DNA from: Chara braunii
Lineage: Eukaryota; Streptophyta; Charophyceae; Charales; Characeae
Direction of reading: 5' to 3'
Length of the DNA stretch: 53,845 nucleotides
NCBI GenBank assembly: GCA_003427395.1
Contig: BFEA01000016.1
Location: forward strand, 552,867 to 606,711
Each line of letters starts with the position of its first letter. The first letter of the stretch is position 1. This document shows positions 42,612 through 53,224 of this stretch, in pieces. The notes under the pieces were generated by a model that was not told the origin of the DNA, ran no database searches, and saw nothing but the letters and a program-made list of their open reading frames with translations. The position numbers and the translations under genes are program-made.

Positions 42612-43045
42612 GGTATTCACACCAACAACGCCTTAGGGAGCGGACGACGTCCGAGTTCATATGACGTTCTAACTGCGCATACCTATAGTACAACGAACGA
42701 GAAAACGCCCTCGACGACCTACCTCTACGCCTGCATGTAACAACTTTCCCACGTGGGTCAGTAGCTCGGTAGGGATACACTCCTAAGGGTGGTGACAACC
42801 CCTTACGGAAGGTAACTTGTGCCCCTCGGAACCTATCATGTCGTAGGGGACCGCGACAAGTACGGTTGCCACACCCGGCTAGAGCGGTGAAGGGACGACA
42901 CAACTGCGTCCATATCAATGATTCACAAGGTTATTTTGCGTTGTCCCCAAGTTGCCTCTCGTTTCAATTTTCTTTAACTCCTGCGTGACATGGTCAGGAG
43001 GGCTCTCGCTTTTTGCGCGAAACGCGGGAGCCGATGCACTCGACA
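42612..43045 (+). repeat. Right inverted terminal module TM of M5
   Basis: ACAACGAACGAGAAAACGCC, CAGTAGCTCGGTAGGGATAC, CATGTCGTAGGGGACCGCGA and CTCCTGCGTGACATGGTCAG align with the reverse complement of 34959-35392. It has a small internal insertion near 42900-42965. Confidence 0.6.
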
Positions 43046-44493
43046 AGTGATTAATGACACATCGCAAAATATTAAATAGGGCGACTTTGGCAGTTTTACG
43101 TGATCAATATAATTGATATGATTTTAAAGAACATAAATTTAGTGAATCATCGTTAAAAAAAAAAAAATCATGGCAATAAAAAATAATGGTGAATAAAGTT
43201 GTGGCTCAATTGGTTAAACTTGGAATAGAAGTATCACCGTATTAAGATAATCTTAAAAACTTGAGAACAATTGTGGTACGTTTACAAGTTAATAATTTTC
43301 GATATGGGCACAACCTTATGTTAATTGATATCCAGAGCAAAACGTCTAAAGTGCCGATGATTCAAATAAAGGACATTTTTTGTTTTTCAATGGTGAATCT
43401 CAAAGTTATGGTGTCCAAAGATAGGGAATAAAAGTGTCCACTCTAGAAGTTGAACATCAAATGATCATTTTATTACAATGATAAAGGTCAAATGGTCTGA
43501 AACAGTTAAATTAAGAAGGATTGGATTGCTTGCACATAAATAAAAACAAACAATAAGAATGGGTTTTAAGACCTAAGAGAATCTGCAACACCTAGTTGCC
43601 CAGTTGACCTTTGGGTTGAGGTTGTTATGAGACCGTTTATTGTTTTTTTGAAGCAAAGTAGCATCAAAATTTTATGACTGATCCTTTAAAAAAAAAAAAA
43701 AAACATGCCGGTTGGGTTTTAGGCATAGGCCCATACAAGTCATTTCATCAAATCCCTTATGTCTAACATACCTTCCCTAATTAGTACCTCAAAGAGTATT
43801 TCTCACCCGCTTCATCCTTAAGATTGGGTGACTTCGAGTTTTCCTACCTTTTATAAACTTGGAGTGGACACATTCTATGATAGCTCAATATGCGGAATGT
43901 GGTGATGTTTTAAGTTAGTTTCAAAAAGCAGTATTGCACTTCACGACACAAGCAATGAAACGTGCGCAATGAAACCAAGGTGCGTCGTTTTCAACAAAAA
44001 ATGTTGTGTTTTTTTTACTTTTGACATTGTATGCGCACAATTGATTGTATATGTGTCTGAGACAAAGGGAGGTTAGGAGCAGTTGCACGTTTAAAATCAA
44101 CGAGCAACTTCGTTTTTCCCATCCCCTCTCTCTTTTTCTTTTCCTTTCTCTCTCCCCATGGAAACAAAGAGGCTCATAGCGGTGCATTACTCATGTCCCG
44201 CGATTAACCTATATGTACAGTGCATCAAACAACAAGTAGAAAGAATAAGATACTAGCCCCATAATCGAATGAAGCCATGACCATACGAGTAGGTTACCTG
44301 GGACACTAGTTGGGCAGCGAGGTCATTGTTCGGACGGTCTTCTGCCCAGATCAACCTAGGCAAGCTCAAAATGCAAGTTTTTTTTGTTTTTTTCTTTTGT
44401 TGATGAGGCATTTATGCCCTTTGTAATCCCAACTTTATGTTTGGTTATCATTGCTATTGGTTGGAGGGTGGAAGGGGGGGCGATATAAATAGG
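43046..44493 (+). other. Region without recognised gene
   Basis: AT-rich with A-runs at 43156 and 43689 and a CT-rich tract at 44110-44155. A weak A-box-like TGGCTCAATTGGTTAAAC at 43204 has no B box. Confidence 0.4.
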
Positions 44494-45182
44494 GTTAGAA
44501 TCTGGGTAGCACAGCGTACGTGTACTTGGGTTCCGCGTACACGCGCACATGTATTTCAGTACGCGACACATACACATGTACACTTACTCCCGTACGTGGG
44601 AATACGTAGAAAAAAAAAACAAAAATCATTGAAAAAATCTGAAGAAAGAACGTATGTTATGCAAAATGATAGTTCAAACAACATTTGTTTGAGACTCATC
44701 TCAAAATTCTGTACCAAATTCGAGTTAAAAATCATAGACAAAAAAATAATAAAATAATAAAATAAAAATAATTTTTAAATAAATATATGTTATCCAGAAA
44801 CATGATAGAAACAACTTTTGTTTGGGAGTCATCTGCGAATTCTCAACCAAACTCGAGTAAAAAGTCAAAAACTCTAAAAAAAATAATATTATCATAATAG
44901 TTGAAAAATTATAAAAATATGCATATATATTTTTTAATTTTTAATTTAAAAAAAAAATCTTTTAGCTTTTTAATTTTTAAATCGAGCTTGGTTGGCAATT
45001 CGGGTACGAATCTCATACAAAAGTTGTTTATATTACTCTTATGCACAATATATATATATATATATATTTATTTCTTTATTTATTTTATGTACATGACGCA
45101 CAATTTTGGGTTCGTGCGCATACGTCGGAATCCATACACGTACGCACTGCGTACGCGTACGGAGTGGTACCCAGGTTAGAAC
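44494..45182. mobile_element. hAT-like MITE 3 with target duplication
   Basis: A 673-bp element at 44502-45174 flanked by GTTAGAAT / GTTAGAAC (one mismatch). Ends CTGGGTAGCACA and, reversed, CTGGGTACCACT. Subterminal GCGTACGTGTAC and CGTACGCACTGCG palindromes. The interior has repeated TATGTTAT...AACAACTTTTGTTTG blocks, one of them inverted. Confidence 0.75.
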
Positions 45183-45584
45183 TCTTAAGTGGGTTTCTAA
45201 ATGACCATAACCAAAAGTTGTTTACATTGAAATTGTATGGACGATGTTTTTTCCTAAAATTTGTTATTTACTTCTTTCAATTTGTTTTTTAAGTCAGTGG
45301 AAATGGTATTCTAGCCATCATGTGTCGTTTTGGTAGGTAGGTGCTATCAGGAGCGCCACACCACACTCGAATTGCTTTGCTTTGCACTGGAATATCTGCA
45401 AGCGAGGCTGGTGCATGTGTGTTCGACCTGCGTGTGTCAAAGTTGGAAGCACCTCGCTCTCTCGGTAACTCTTAGGCGAGGGAGTGGGGCGCTCTAGAAG
45501 GTGCAACTGCTTTGGGGGAGGCAGGTTGGTTCGTGGTATTTCACCATAGCCCATTAGGGTGAGGTGCATGGAGGTTTGAAAGTT
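45183..45584 (+). other. Region without recognised gene
   Basis: Single-copy-looking sequence between two MITEs. No domain recognised. Confidence 0.4.
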
Positions 45585-45929
45585 GCAAGAGGCTACGTAG
45601 CACTGTGTTCGCGTCCGGAGGCGAACGCGAACATGTTCGCCTGAACGTGAACAAGCGCCATAAAACCTCCGAACACGAAAAAAAAAAAAAAAAAAAAAAA
45701 AAGTTATCAGAAAAATCTGAAACAATATATGTTATGTAAAATGACAAGACAAGCAACTTTTGCCTTGGAGTCATGTTCAAATTTGTAGCCAATCACGAGC
45801 TAAAAATAAAAAACCGATCTTTTTTTTTTATTATTTTTTTATGAAAAAAAAAAAATGTTCGCCTGAACATGTTCGCAAGCTGTTCGTGCGAATGCGCGAA
45901 CACGTTCGCCGTGCTACGCAGGCAAGAGG
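45585..45929. mobile_element. hAT-like MITE 4 with perfect target duplication
   Basis: A 329-bp element at 45593-45921 with perfect 8-bp duplications GCAAGAGG (45585-45592, 45922-45929). Ends CTACGTAGCACT and, reversed, CTGCGTAGCACG. Subterminal repeats are GTTCGC/GCGAAC instead of CGTACG. The interior TATGTTATGTAAAATGACAA block matches MITE 3. Confidence 0.85.
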
Positions 45930-46419
45930 GATGGGTTGAACGTTTCGCCCTTCTCCGGTGCAAAGTTAGAGTGGTGACGTCAATAAAACTAGAGAGTGGA
46001 AGGGCAAAGATGTTATCATACATCAAGGTACGTCTGCTGTTTGAAAGCACAATAGAGCCATCTCTGGCTTCATGCTCCATCCAACGATGTTGCGGGCTAG
46101 CATGTTGAGTGAAGGAGATTTTTGCCTTTAATGAGACGCGAGGCTTCATGAGAAGCGGGTATATCAGTAGTATGTGCTCCTATATTCGCGTATGCTAGTG
46201 GTACTGACTGAAAGAGGAGTGAGTCCTGACTCACAATGAAATGTTCGAGCAAACTCGATGGTGATAATGATTTATATAGTGGAGTATGGTGCCTCTTGCG
46301 GGGATCTTACTATCTCTGACACTCTCGCCGTTTCCTTCCTGTTCACATATTAGTTCATAAACCGTATGATTGCTTTGTTCATGCTCTATCTTTTGATTTT
46401 TATATAACCTTAAATCATA
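45930..46419 (+). other. Region without recognised gene
   Basis: Mixed composition; no RNA gene or domain seen. Confidence 0.4.
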
Positions 46420-46745
46420 ACTATTATCTCTCGAAATATTTCGAGAGTTGGACTAGCATTGTCAAAGAGGCGAGACTCTCGAAATACCCGCCTTCGCTGC
46501 ACTTACTCTATAACCTATTACACTAGGTGAATTCTCGAAACCCTTTGCGTCGTCCTACTCGACAGAAGAATTGCACCACTGCGCTACGGGACGAAGTCTG
46601 GCCGCCGGGACAAGAGGTCCACTATCGAAAAACGAGCCTGATGGCGGGTAACTCTCGAGGACACTTGCAAATTTCGTTTTTGCAGGCGGGGGACTCTCAA
46701 CGTTTCGAGAGTTGCATTATAGAGTGCCTTTTGACAACTCTCAAT
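46420..46745. repeat. Inverted-repeat block rich in CTCTCGAAA
   Basis: A perfect 20-bp palindrome (CTCTCGAAAT/ATTTCGAGAG) at 46428-46447, an inner inverted pair CTCTCGAAATACCCGCC (46476-46492) / GGCGGGTAACTCTCGAG (46643-46659) and an outer TTTCGAGAGTTG near 46700. Could be a small foldback element. No target duplication found. Confidence 0.45.
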
Positions 46746-47011
46746 CGGGTTTGTGAGGCCCATAATCTCAATTTTCAATAATCGAGTTTCTACTGTTCTA
46801 AATTTTTATTGTATGATTTCTAGATCCTAGTATAGAATCGTTATTAGTCCAACATCTTAAAGTCGCTACAAACGGTTATCAAACATTTTTTCTTATAGTC
46901 ATAACGTAACTTCTCAGTCATCTTAATTGAGTTTCATAAGCTTCAGTACAAGTTCGACTTCTTAATCACTACAATCATCATCCTTTTATTGTCTCAAGAG
47001 TCACCATCTTC
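46746..47011 (+). other. AT-rich spacer
   Basis: GTTATCAAAC near 46876 recurs near 47160, on both sides of the inverted repeat below. No gene seen. Confidence 0.35.
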
Positions 47012-47139
47012 CCCCGAACATAACGCCGATCTGTTCTATTTGAACAACCATAATTTTTTAATACAACGCATATACATTCTATTCGATTTTTCAAATTGTT
47101 CAGAAACTCGAATACAATGCATATGCGTTATGTTCGGGG
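47012..47139. repeat. Inverted repeat of 128 bp
   Basis: CCCCGAACATAACGC (47012-47026) and GCGTTATGTTCGGGG (47125-47139) are perfect inverted ends. The interior also pairs imperfectly through the AT-rich middle (TTGAACAA...TTGTTCAG), making one long hairpin. Confidence 0.65.
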
Positions 47140-47850
47140 AAACCGGTAATATAAATCGTTATCAAACCTTTAGTGTTGTAGCCATTATTTTAAATGTCGT
47201 ATTACTAAGATCTAACTTTAATTTGATTTTTATTTTTTTATCTATAGGGTGTGGATTTATAAGCTTGATTCTGAATGGTCAAATTATAAGGTATGTTTTT
47301 CGAGATTGGGGGGGGTGCCAAATTCTTGATGGACACAGGGAGTGTAGGAGAAATTAAAATATTTTTCTCGCTGCTTTAGGTATCCTTTGCTGCAAAATTT
47401 TGAAAGACTCGTGGAGTTTGTGAGTTATTGCATATTGTCGTAGCTAACATATGTTTCCTTTTAAATTACATGCTACTTAAATCTCATATCATTATGGTTG
47501 ATTCAACTTCTTTATCAATCTAATAACAAACAGTCATCAACGATTCAATTGAAACGTTGTGGGATGGGTTATGAGAGATATGGTTTTTCAGGACCACCTT
47601 TTTCAGGGTTGGTCCTTTTCACTTGAGGATGGGAACCTCGCATTGCGAGGATTGCACAGGGTGGCCGGTGTATATCCTTGAGAGGGTATGGATGAATATC
47701 AGTGTAGTCCTTGGTACGTCGTATGAGGTATCTCTGTATAGGCCGTCTAACCGAGGACCAACCCTGCTGCCAAGCCATTTCAGTTTCGCGTCGGAATTTG
47801 TGATATTTATTTTGGATCTTTCTGTTTTTGCATCGCAAAGACATGGGTCG
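47140..47850 (+). other. Region upstream of the Ty3/gypsy gag
   Basis: The 5' LTR and primer-binding site should lie here, but I cannot identify either. TTGCGAGGAT at about 47643 weakly resembles the possible 3' LTR start at 53225. The element may be truncated at this end. Confidence 0.35.
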
Positions 47851-49574
47851 ATGGCTACCGCCGCCTCTACGTCACAAACCTCTTCCAGTCTTCTTCGTCA
47901 GGAGCAGGGTAGGGTGGATCGAGTGCAGTTAGTTAGTTTGTTGATTTGCAAGTCAGCCAGCAGAGTCCACTCACACCGGAGGATTTAGAAATCCGACAGG
48001 CAGAATAACTTCAGGATGAGTTGCAACGGCAGTTGGACGAAGCAGCAGAGAGGAGAAGAATATCAATACTCAGAAAGGCTAGACTAGGAAGTAGAGTGCA
48101 TGAGCTAGGCAGACTGGAAGGGCTAGATGAGGCGGCATTAGACCCTGCTGTCCGTGTGCTGCGTAGTGTTTTACTATCAGTGGCAGAAGCGCAGAATGTC
48201 CAGCAGGAATTGCTGACCGAATTGGTGGCAGGCCAGAAACAAATTCTGGCTGAACTTCGGGCTCCTCGTACAGTGATGAGGCAGCCGCAGTTTGCTGTAA
48301 CTGCCCCTGCGGGTGCGGGTCCTTCATCAATGGCGCAACCCACAGGGCCATCTTTCTCTCCTATGTTTGGCATGCCCCCTCCAGGTGGTTTAGTAGCAAC
48401 TAGTGGTCCGGTTCATAGAGTCTCAGCAGTACCATCTACGACAGTGGTAACTACAGTCCCACTGTCAAGCCAAACCCATGTTAGTGTGCAACAACCTATT
48501 TCAGTGGCTATGCAGCCACTGCAGCAAGCCCTTGGGCCCATGCAGCCTATGCAGTGGATGCCAAAGATTCCTCTGCTGAGTCCTAAACCTTTTTCCGGAG
48601 ACAGGAAGAAGGATGAGGATTTTGACACCTGGGTAAGAACTGTGCCTACGTATGTGAGGCATAAGCTTACAAAGCCAGAGCAGGAAGTTGTAGTGGCTGC
48701 CTCCTTTTTAGAGGGGTCAGCAGTTCCCTGGTTGAATGGCTTAGTGCAGCAGCAGGGTTACGGTCAAAACTTCGATGCTTGGGCACAGACCCAGACATTG
48801 GAAGAGTTCGTATGGTCCGTGTATAACAGGTGGTATGACTCGCAAGGGGCTCAGAAGGTCACCGATGCAATCAACAGTCTTTGTTCCCGTAGGTACAAGA
48901 ATGTTAGAGAGCTAATGGATACCGCAGAACGTTTACTCGTGGTACCAGGTGTGCGCTTTGACCAGCAAGTTCGCCTGACGGATTACCTAAGGTGCCTGCC
49001 TACAGAGGTAAGGACCAAACTGGTAGACGAGGCCTATGTCGAACAGCACAACTTCGTTACTTTTAGTAAGAAAGCTCTGGACATAGAGGCAAAATTGGGA
49101 TCTGCACATCAGAGTCAGGGAAATGGTAGGAAGAAGAGAATCCCTCAGGACTGGAAGAAGAAAGGGCAACTAATGTTCGTCGACCATGATGGTCAGGCGA
49201 CTGAAATTGACGACTTCACGGACTTGGGGGAAGAAACAAAGCACAATGGGGCCGGTGAGACTTCGGATGGGGGAGTCGTGGCACCCATCAAGGATAAGGC
49301 TAGGGGTATCGGGAAAAAGAAGGTAGTACGGTCCACGGGTCAGGGCGACCAAGGGACACCCGCATGGGTGAAAATTGGTTTAGACTACGAGGTATGGAGG
49401 GACCGAGTTGCCAGGGGCACATACATGAACTCTGCCAATTATGACCACATGTCACGAACATGCCGAGGCAAAAAGGTCACCACGAAGGTAGCATCACCAG
49501 CAGTGGTGGGCTTATCTTCGAACCCTGGCAGTGCTTCTGCGAGCACTTCGCAGGGAAACTCCTCGGGCCAGTAG
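47851..49574 (+). pseudogene. gag: Ty3/gypsy gag (broken, zinc knuckle degraded)
   Basis: Structural protein that would package element RNA into particles. Likely start ATG 47851 (MATAASTSQ). A frame change near 47935 and a TAA at 48006-48008 separate this from the long open part from 48021 (517 residues). That part begins with an acidic/basic coiled coil (DELQRQLDEAAERRR), then a proline/glutamine-rich linker, then a capsid region including RRYKNVRELMDTAERLL. Near the C-terminus a CCHC zinc knuckle is expected; instead the first two cysteines are tyrosine and serine (TYMNSANYDHMSRTC), leaving only the histidine and last cysteine. The RNA-binding site is therefore broken. Ends in TAG just before the protease region. 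Confidence 0.8.
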
Positions 49575-49770
49575 GAGTGTTAGCCGCTCTTACTCTCGCT
49601 GAAGTGGTTATGTTGCCTTCCCCACTTCAGGCGTTGGCCAAGGTTAGTGACCTATACATCGCCCCGCAGACACATTCAGAACCACCGACGCTTTGTTCGA
49701 GAGATGTGTCTGAGCCCTAGAGGAGTTAGAGACTGAGTGGTCAGGCAAGGACCCCAGGGACTCTTGGGCG

Positions 49771-50361
49771 ATGATCAGTAGAGGTCCAAGGGGTGAACAT
49801 TTCGTGGTAGAGGTTGATGTAGGTGGCCGTAAGGTTGGCGCCTTCGCAGACATAGGCTCTACACGAAACTTCATCAGTCGTGCTTGTGTGGATAAACTGC
49901 GCTTAGGGGACCAAGTGCAGCGGCTTAGCAGAACTGTAGCTTCTACGCTAGCCAACAAGCACCAAATGGTAGTCAAGGATTATGTCAAGGATGTAGTCTG
50001 CACCTTCTCCTATGGAGGAGGGGAAGTGAGCCACAAGATCTCCTTCCTGATTAGCGACGAACTGCCCTTTGATATGCTATTAGGCATGTACTACCTCGAG
50101 GTTTTTCAACCTCAGTTTGATTGGGATAGAAAGGTGTTGATACACAAGCTTCCAAACGGTAGGACCGTTAGGCTGCAAAAGTATAAAGCTAACAGTCTAG
50201 TGGAAAACTACGGTTGCATGTGTGCCTCCTCTTTCTATAACCACCATAAACAAAATCACGAGGAGGGCATGTACTTAGTTTTTGTCTCTGAGAAAGGGGA
50301 GGCCGTTAAATCACCCCCAGAGATAGAATCAGTCGTCGCTCAATATTCAGACTTTTTTTAG
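49771..50361 (+). pseudogene. Ty3/gypsy aspartic protease (altered active site)
   Basis: Would cut the gag-pol polyprotein. The frame is open from about 49716 (EWSGKDPRDSWA precedes the ATG), so the first methionine is probably not a true start. The active-site stretch reads FADIGSTRNFIS: the middle residue of the D-S/T-G triad is isoleucine at residue 28. A second retropepsin landmark, LPFDMLLGMYYLE (residues 98-110), has tyrosine in place of the usual aspartate. Frame differs from gag. The TAG at 50359-50361 follows AQYSDFF, the usual linker before reverse transcriptase. Confidence 0.75.
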
Positions 50362-50533
50362 GAGCCCACAGACGTGGTAGAAAGTGAGATTGTACATGCA
50401 ATAGAGGTTATCCCAGGTAGTAAGGTGCCTAAGGCTGGCGGCGGAGCTCACAGAGAAGGGATGGATTCGGCCTAGTACCTCCCCTTACGGCGCTCCAGTA
50501 CTATTCGTACCTAAGAAGGGAGGTACCCCGAGA

Positions 50534-51571
50534 ATGTGCATTGACTATAGGGATCTCAATGCCATCATTGTTAAGAACCCAGAGCCCCTACTCCACATCG
50601 ACGACCTATTGGACAGAGTGCAGGGATGCCGGTACTTTACTAAGATAGATCGAAAGTCCGGATACCATAAAATTGCTATTAGACTTGAGGATCAACACAA
50701 AACCGCATTTCAGACCAGGTATGGTCTGTACGAGTTTGTGGTGATGCCCTTTGGTGTATGTAATGCCCCTGGTATGTTCCAGCACGCAATGAATATGATT
50801 TTTCATGATTACTTAGATAAGTTTATCGTTGTGTACCTCGACGATATCCTCATCTTTAGTAAGACGACAGAGGAGCACGCTGAGCACCTGAATACAGTGC
50901 TAGGTATCCTAGAACAGCACCTGTACAAGATTAACTTCGAGAAATGCGTGTTTGGTCGCACCAAGATTTTGTACCTGGGTCACGAGATTTCAGCAGATGG
51001 GTTGAGGCCGGAAGATGCAAAGGTGGCCAGCATACGTGACTGGCCTAGACCTCAGATTGTTACTGAGGTCAGATCGTTCTTGGGAATGACAGGCTATTAT
51101 CGTCCTTTCGTCAAAAACTATAGTACGGTAGCCTCCCCATTAATAGATCTAACTCGACTGGACACCCCTTGGGACTGGACTGAAGAGTGCGAAGCAAGCT
51201 TCAAGAAATTGAAGTATGCTCTAACACACTATGAAGTTCTCAAGCTTCCAGATTCTGACAAGCCGTTTGTTGTGACCACAGACGCCAGCCAATATGGCAT
51301 AGGCGTGGTCCTTGCGCAACAGGAGGGGCCAAAGTTGAGACCGGTCGAGTACATGAGTAAAAAGATGCCTTCTCAAAAGTTAACTAAGTCCACATATGAG
51401 AGGGAGTTCTACGCCCTGTACAGAGCATTAGTTCATTGGAGACACTACCTCCTAGGAAGATTCTTTTTTGTGAGGTATGACCATGAGACTTTGCGCTGGA
51501 TTAAGACACAGCCTGGAATATCTGACGCACTCAAAAGATGGATTCAAGTGATAGACATGTATGACTATTAA
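50534..51571 (+). pseudogene. pol: Ty3/gypsy reverse transcriptase and RNase H
   Basis: The best-preserved part, 345 residues. RT: KIDRKSGYH with D39 (motif A), MPFGVCNAPGMFQ (71-83), YLDD at 101-104 (motif C), LGHEISADG near 148-156 and RSFLGMTGYYRPFV near 180-193. RNase H: TDASQYGIG with D250, YEREFYAL with E291, YDHETLRW with D316. The same frame is open upstream from about 50430 (EKGWIRPSTSPYGAPVLFVP), so the start shown is only the first methionine. Compared with relatives, the connection between protease and this segment is shortened by a deletion and frame change. Ends at TAA 51569-51571; the next codons continue the polyprotein in the same frame. Confidence 0.9.
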
Positions 51572-51601
51572 CTTGATCCTATCAAGGGTACGTATAACAA
51601 A

Positions 51602-53184
51602 GTGGCTGATGCACTATCACAAAGGGAAGATTATTTGGGCGCGCTAGTCACTGAGTTCGGCATATCTGACGAACTCACTCGATCGCTGGTGGAAGCCTAT
51701 CAGGGAGATCCAGTTATGTCAGAGATCATCTGTAGATTCCAAGCAAAGGACAAAAAGACTTTGGACAAATTTACGATGGTAGATGACTTGTTGTTTCTCG
51801 AGAAGGCAGGGAATAAAAGACTATGTGTTGCTAATAGTGAGTCTTTGCGTAGTTTATTTTTAGGAGAATGTCATGATGCAACTGGTCATTTTGGCTATAG
51901 GAAGACATCAGTGAACTTAGTGCAGAGGTTCTGGTGGCCTTCTGTGATGGAAGATGCGAAACGCTATGTTGAAACCTGCTAGGTTTGTCAAAGGGACAAA
52001 CCAAGGACTCAGGCTCCGCTTGGGCTGATCAAGCCCTTGCCGATCCCTGAAGGACCAGGCCAAAGTGTGTCCATGAATTTCATGGATACCCTGGCGACCA
52101 GCAGGTCTGGAAAAAGACACATTTTTGTTATAGTGGATCGCTTTACTAAGTATGCAAGACTAATCGCTATGCCTGAAACTGTTAAAACTGACTTTGTCAT
52201 CAAACTCTTCATGGACAACTGGGTACGGGATTTTGGTCTACCTACGTCTATTGTTAGTGATAGGATGTAAGATTCACGAGCGAACAGTGGCAGTCTACTG
52301 CTGAACAAATGGGTACAAAACTCCAAATGACTTCAGGGAATCATCCTGAGTCAAATGGTCAAGCAGAACAGATGAACCGAGTAGTATAGCACCTGCTTAG
52401 GCACTATATCAAGCCAAGTCAGGACGACTGGGATGAGAAACTACCTCTCGTTGCCAGCCTGTACAAAAACGTTGTGCATAGTACTACAGGCATGACTCCC
52501 AACCAACTGCATCTCGGTTGGAAGCCGCGAACCGCCCTTGACTTTCTGCTACCAGAAAGAGAACCCATTGCAGCACCCGGCAGCATAGAGTTTGTTGTCA
52601 AGTATGAACAGATGCTACAGCAGGCCGTTGAACATATCAGGAAATCTCAGGAAACAATGATTGCATATGAGAATAAGCATAGACGACCTTCTAACTTTCA
52701 GGTAGGCGAGAGAGTCTGGGTTAAGTCCGTTGAGCTTGGTCAAGAGTTACGCATATCCCGCAAGCTAATGCCACAGTACTTTGGGTCCTGGGAGATCTTA
52801 GACATTGTAGGAGATCAACCAGACGATCCTTCATATGTAATCCGCATCCCACCTCACTTACGTACCTACCCTGTGTTCCATGCCTCCAAGTTAGCACCTT
52901 TTGCTGCCACTGAGCAGTTTCCCTCCAGAAGATCAATGTTGCCCCCAACCATGGATGGCGAAGTGGACGTGGACCAGATCATTGAGCATCGAGTGATGCC
53001 TGTTCCTCGACCATCAGGCAGAGGGCGCCCTCCTAAACCGAGAATGCAGTATCGTGTGAGCTTCAGACATCATCTGGATCCTAAGGAGGATCGCTGGTTC
53101 ACACGAGAAGAACTCATGAGAACAACACCTCGAGTGATCTCAGGCTACGAAAGAGCACTCAAGGGGAAGATGCCTGCAGAATAA
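51602..53184 (+). pseudogene. Ty3/gypsy integrase with chromodomain (broken)
   Basis: Would insert element DNA into chromosomes, with the chromodomain directing it to chromatin marks. HHCC zinc region ECHDATGHFGYRKT ... ETC, stop (TAG 51980-51982), VCQRDK. Catalytic core: SMNFMDTL, where the first usual aspartate is asparagine (codon 52076-52078); SDR at 52256-52264 just before a one-base deletion; then HPESNGQAEQ with the glutamate, and a TAG at 52387. The frame from 52474 is intact to 53184: GRPPKPRMQYRVSF and HHLDPKEDRWFTREEL form a chromodomain-like end. Not functional as it stands. Confidence 0.85.
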
Positions 53185-53210
53185 GAGACTTCTCAGAGGA
53201 CTCAGGAAGC

Positions 53211-53224
53211 AAGGGAGGAGGGAA
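53211..53224 (+). other. Polypurine tract candidate
   Basis: AAGGGAGGAGGGAA directly before TGCGAGGATC; the normal primer site for plus-strand DNA in LTR elements. Confidence 0.55.

Larger units (their letters stand above)
34959..43045 (-). mobile_element. Composite repeat M, copy 5, with terminal inverted repeats
   Basis: The most complete copy, 8087 bp including a 492-bp MITE. The left end TGTCGAGCGCATCGG is TM reversed; the right end CCGATGCACTCGACA is TM forward. The two TM copies align over about 430 bp with substitutions and small indels. Between them are R2b (35475-35960), CTGTTATC hairpin, arrays A and B, module E, a 2.2-kb arm, one 28S-derived segment and the tail. No target duplication is visible (CAACG left, AGTGATTAA right). 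No transposase-like frame. Likely a non-autonomous DNA element, but two independent TM insertions are a possible alternative. Confidence 0.6.

Noticed and set aside
43204-43280. tRNA-like start TGGCTCAATTGGTTAAAC
   Set aside because: No B box or T arm within the right distance; only the A-box resemblance remains.
47640-47670. 5' LTR start resembling TGCGAGGATCAGGG
   Set aside because: Similarity is limited to about 18 bases with a gap and does not extend.
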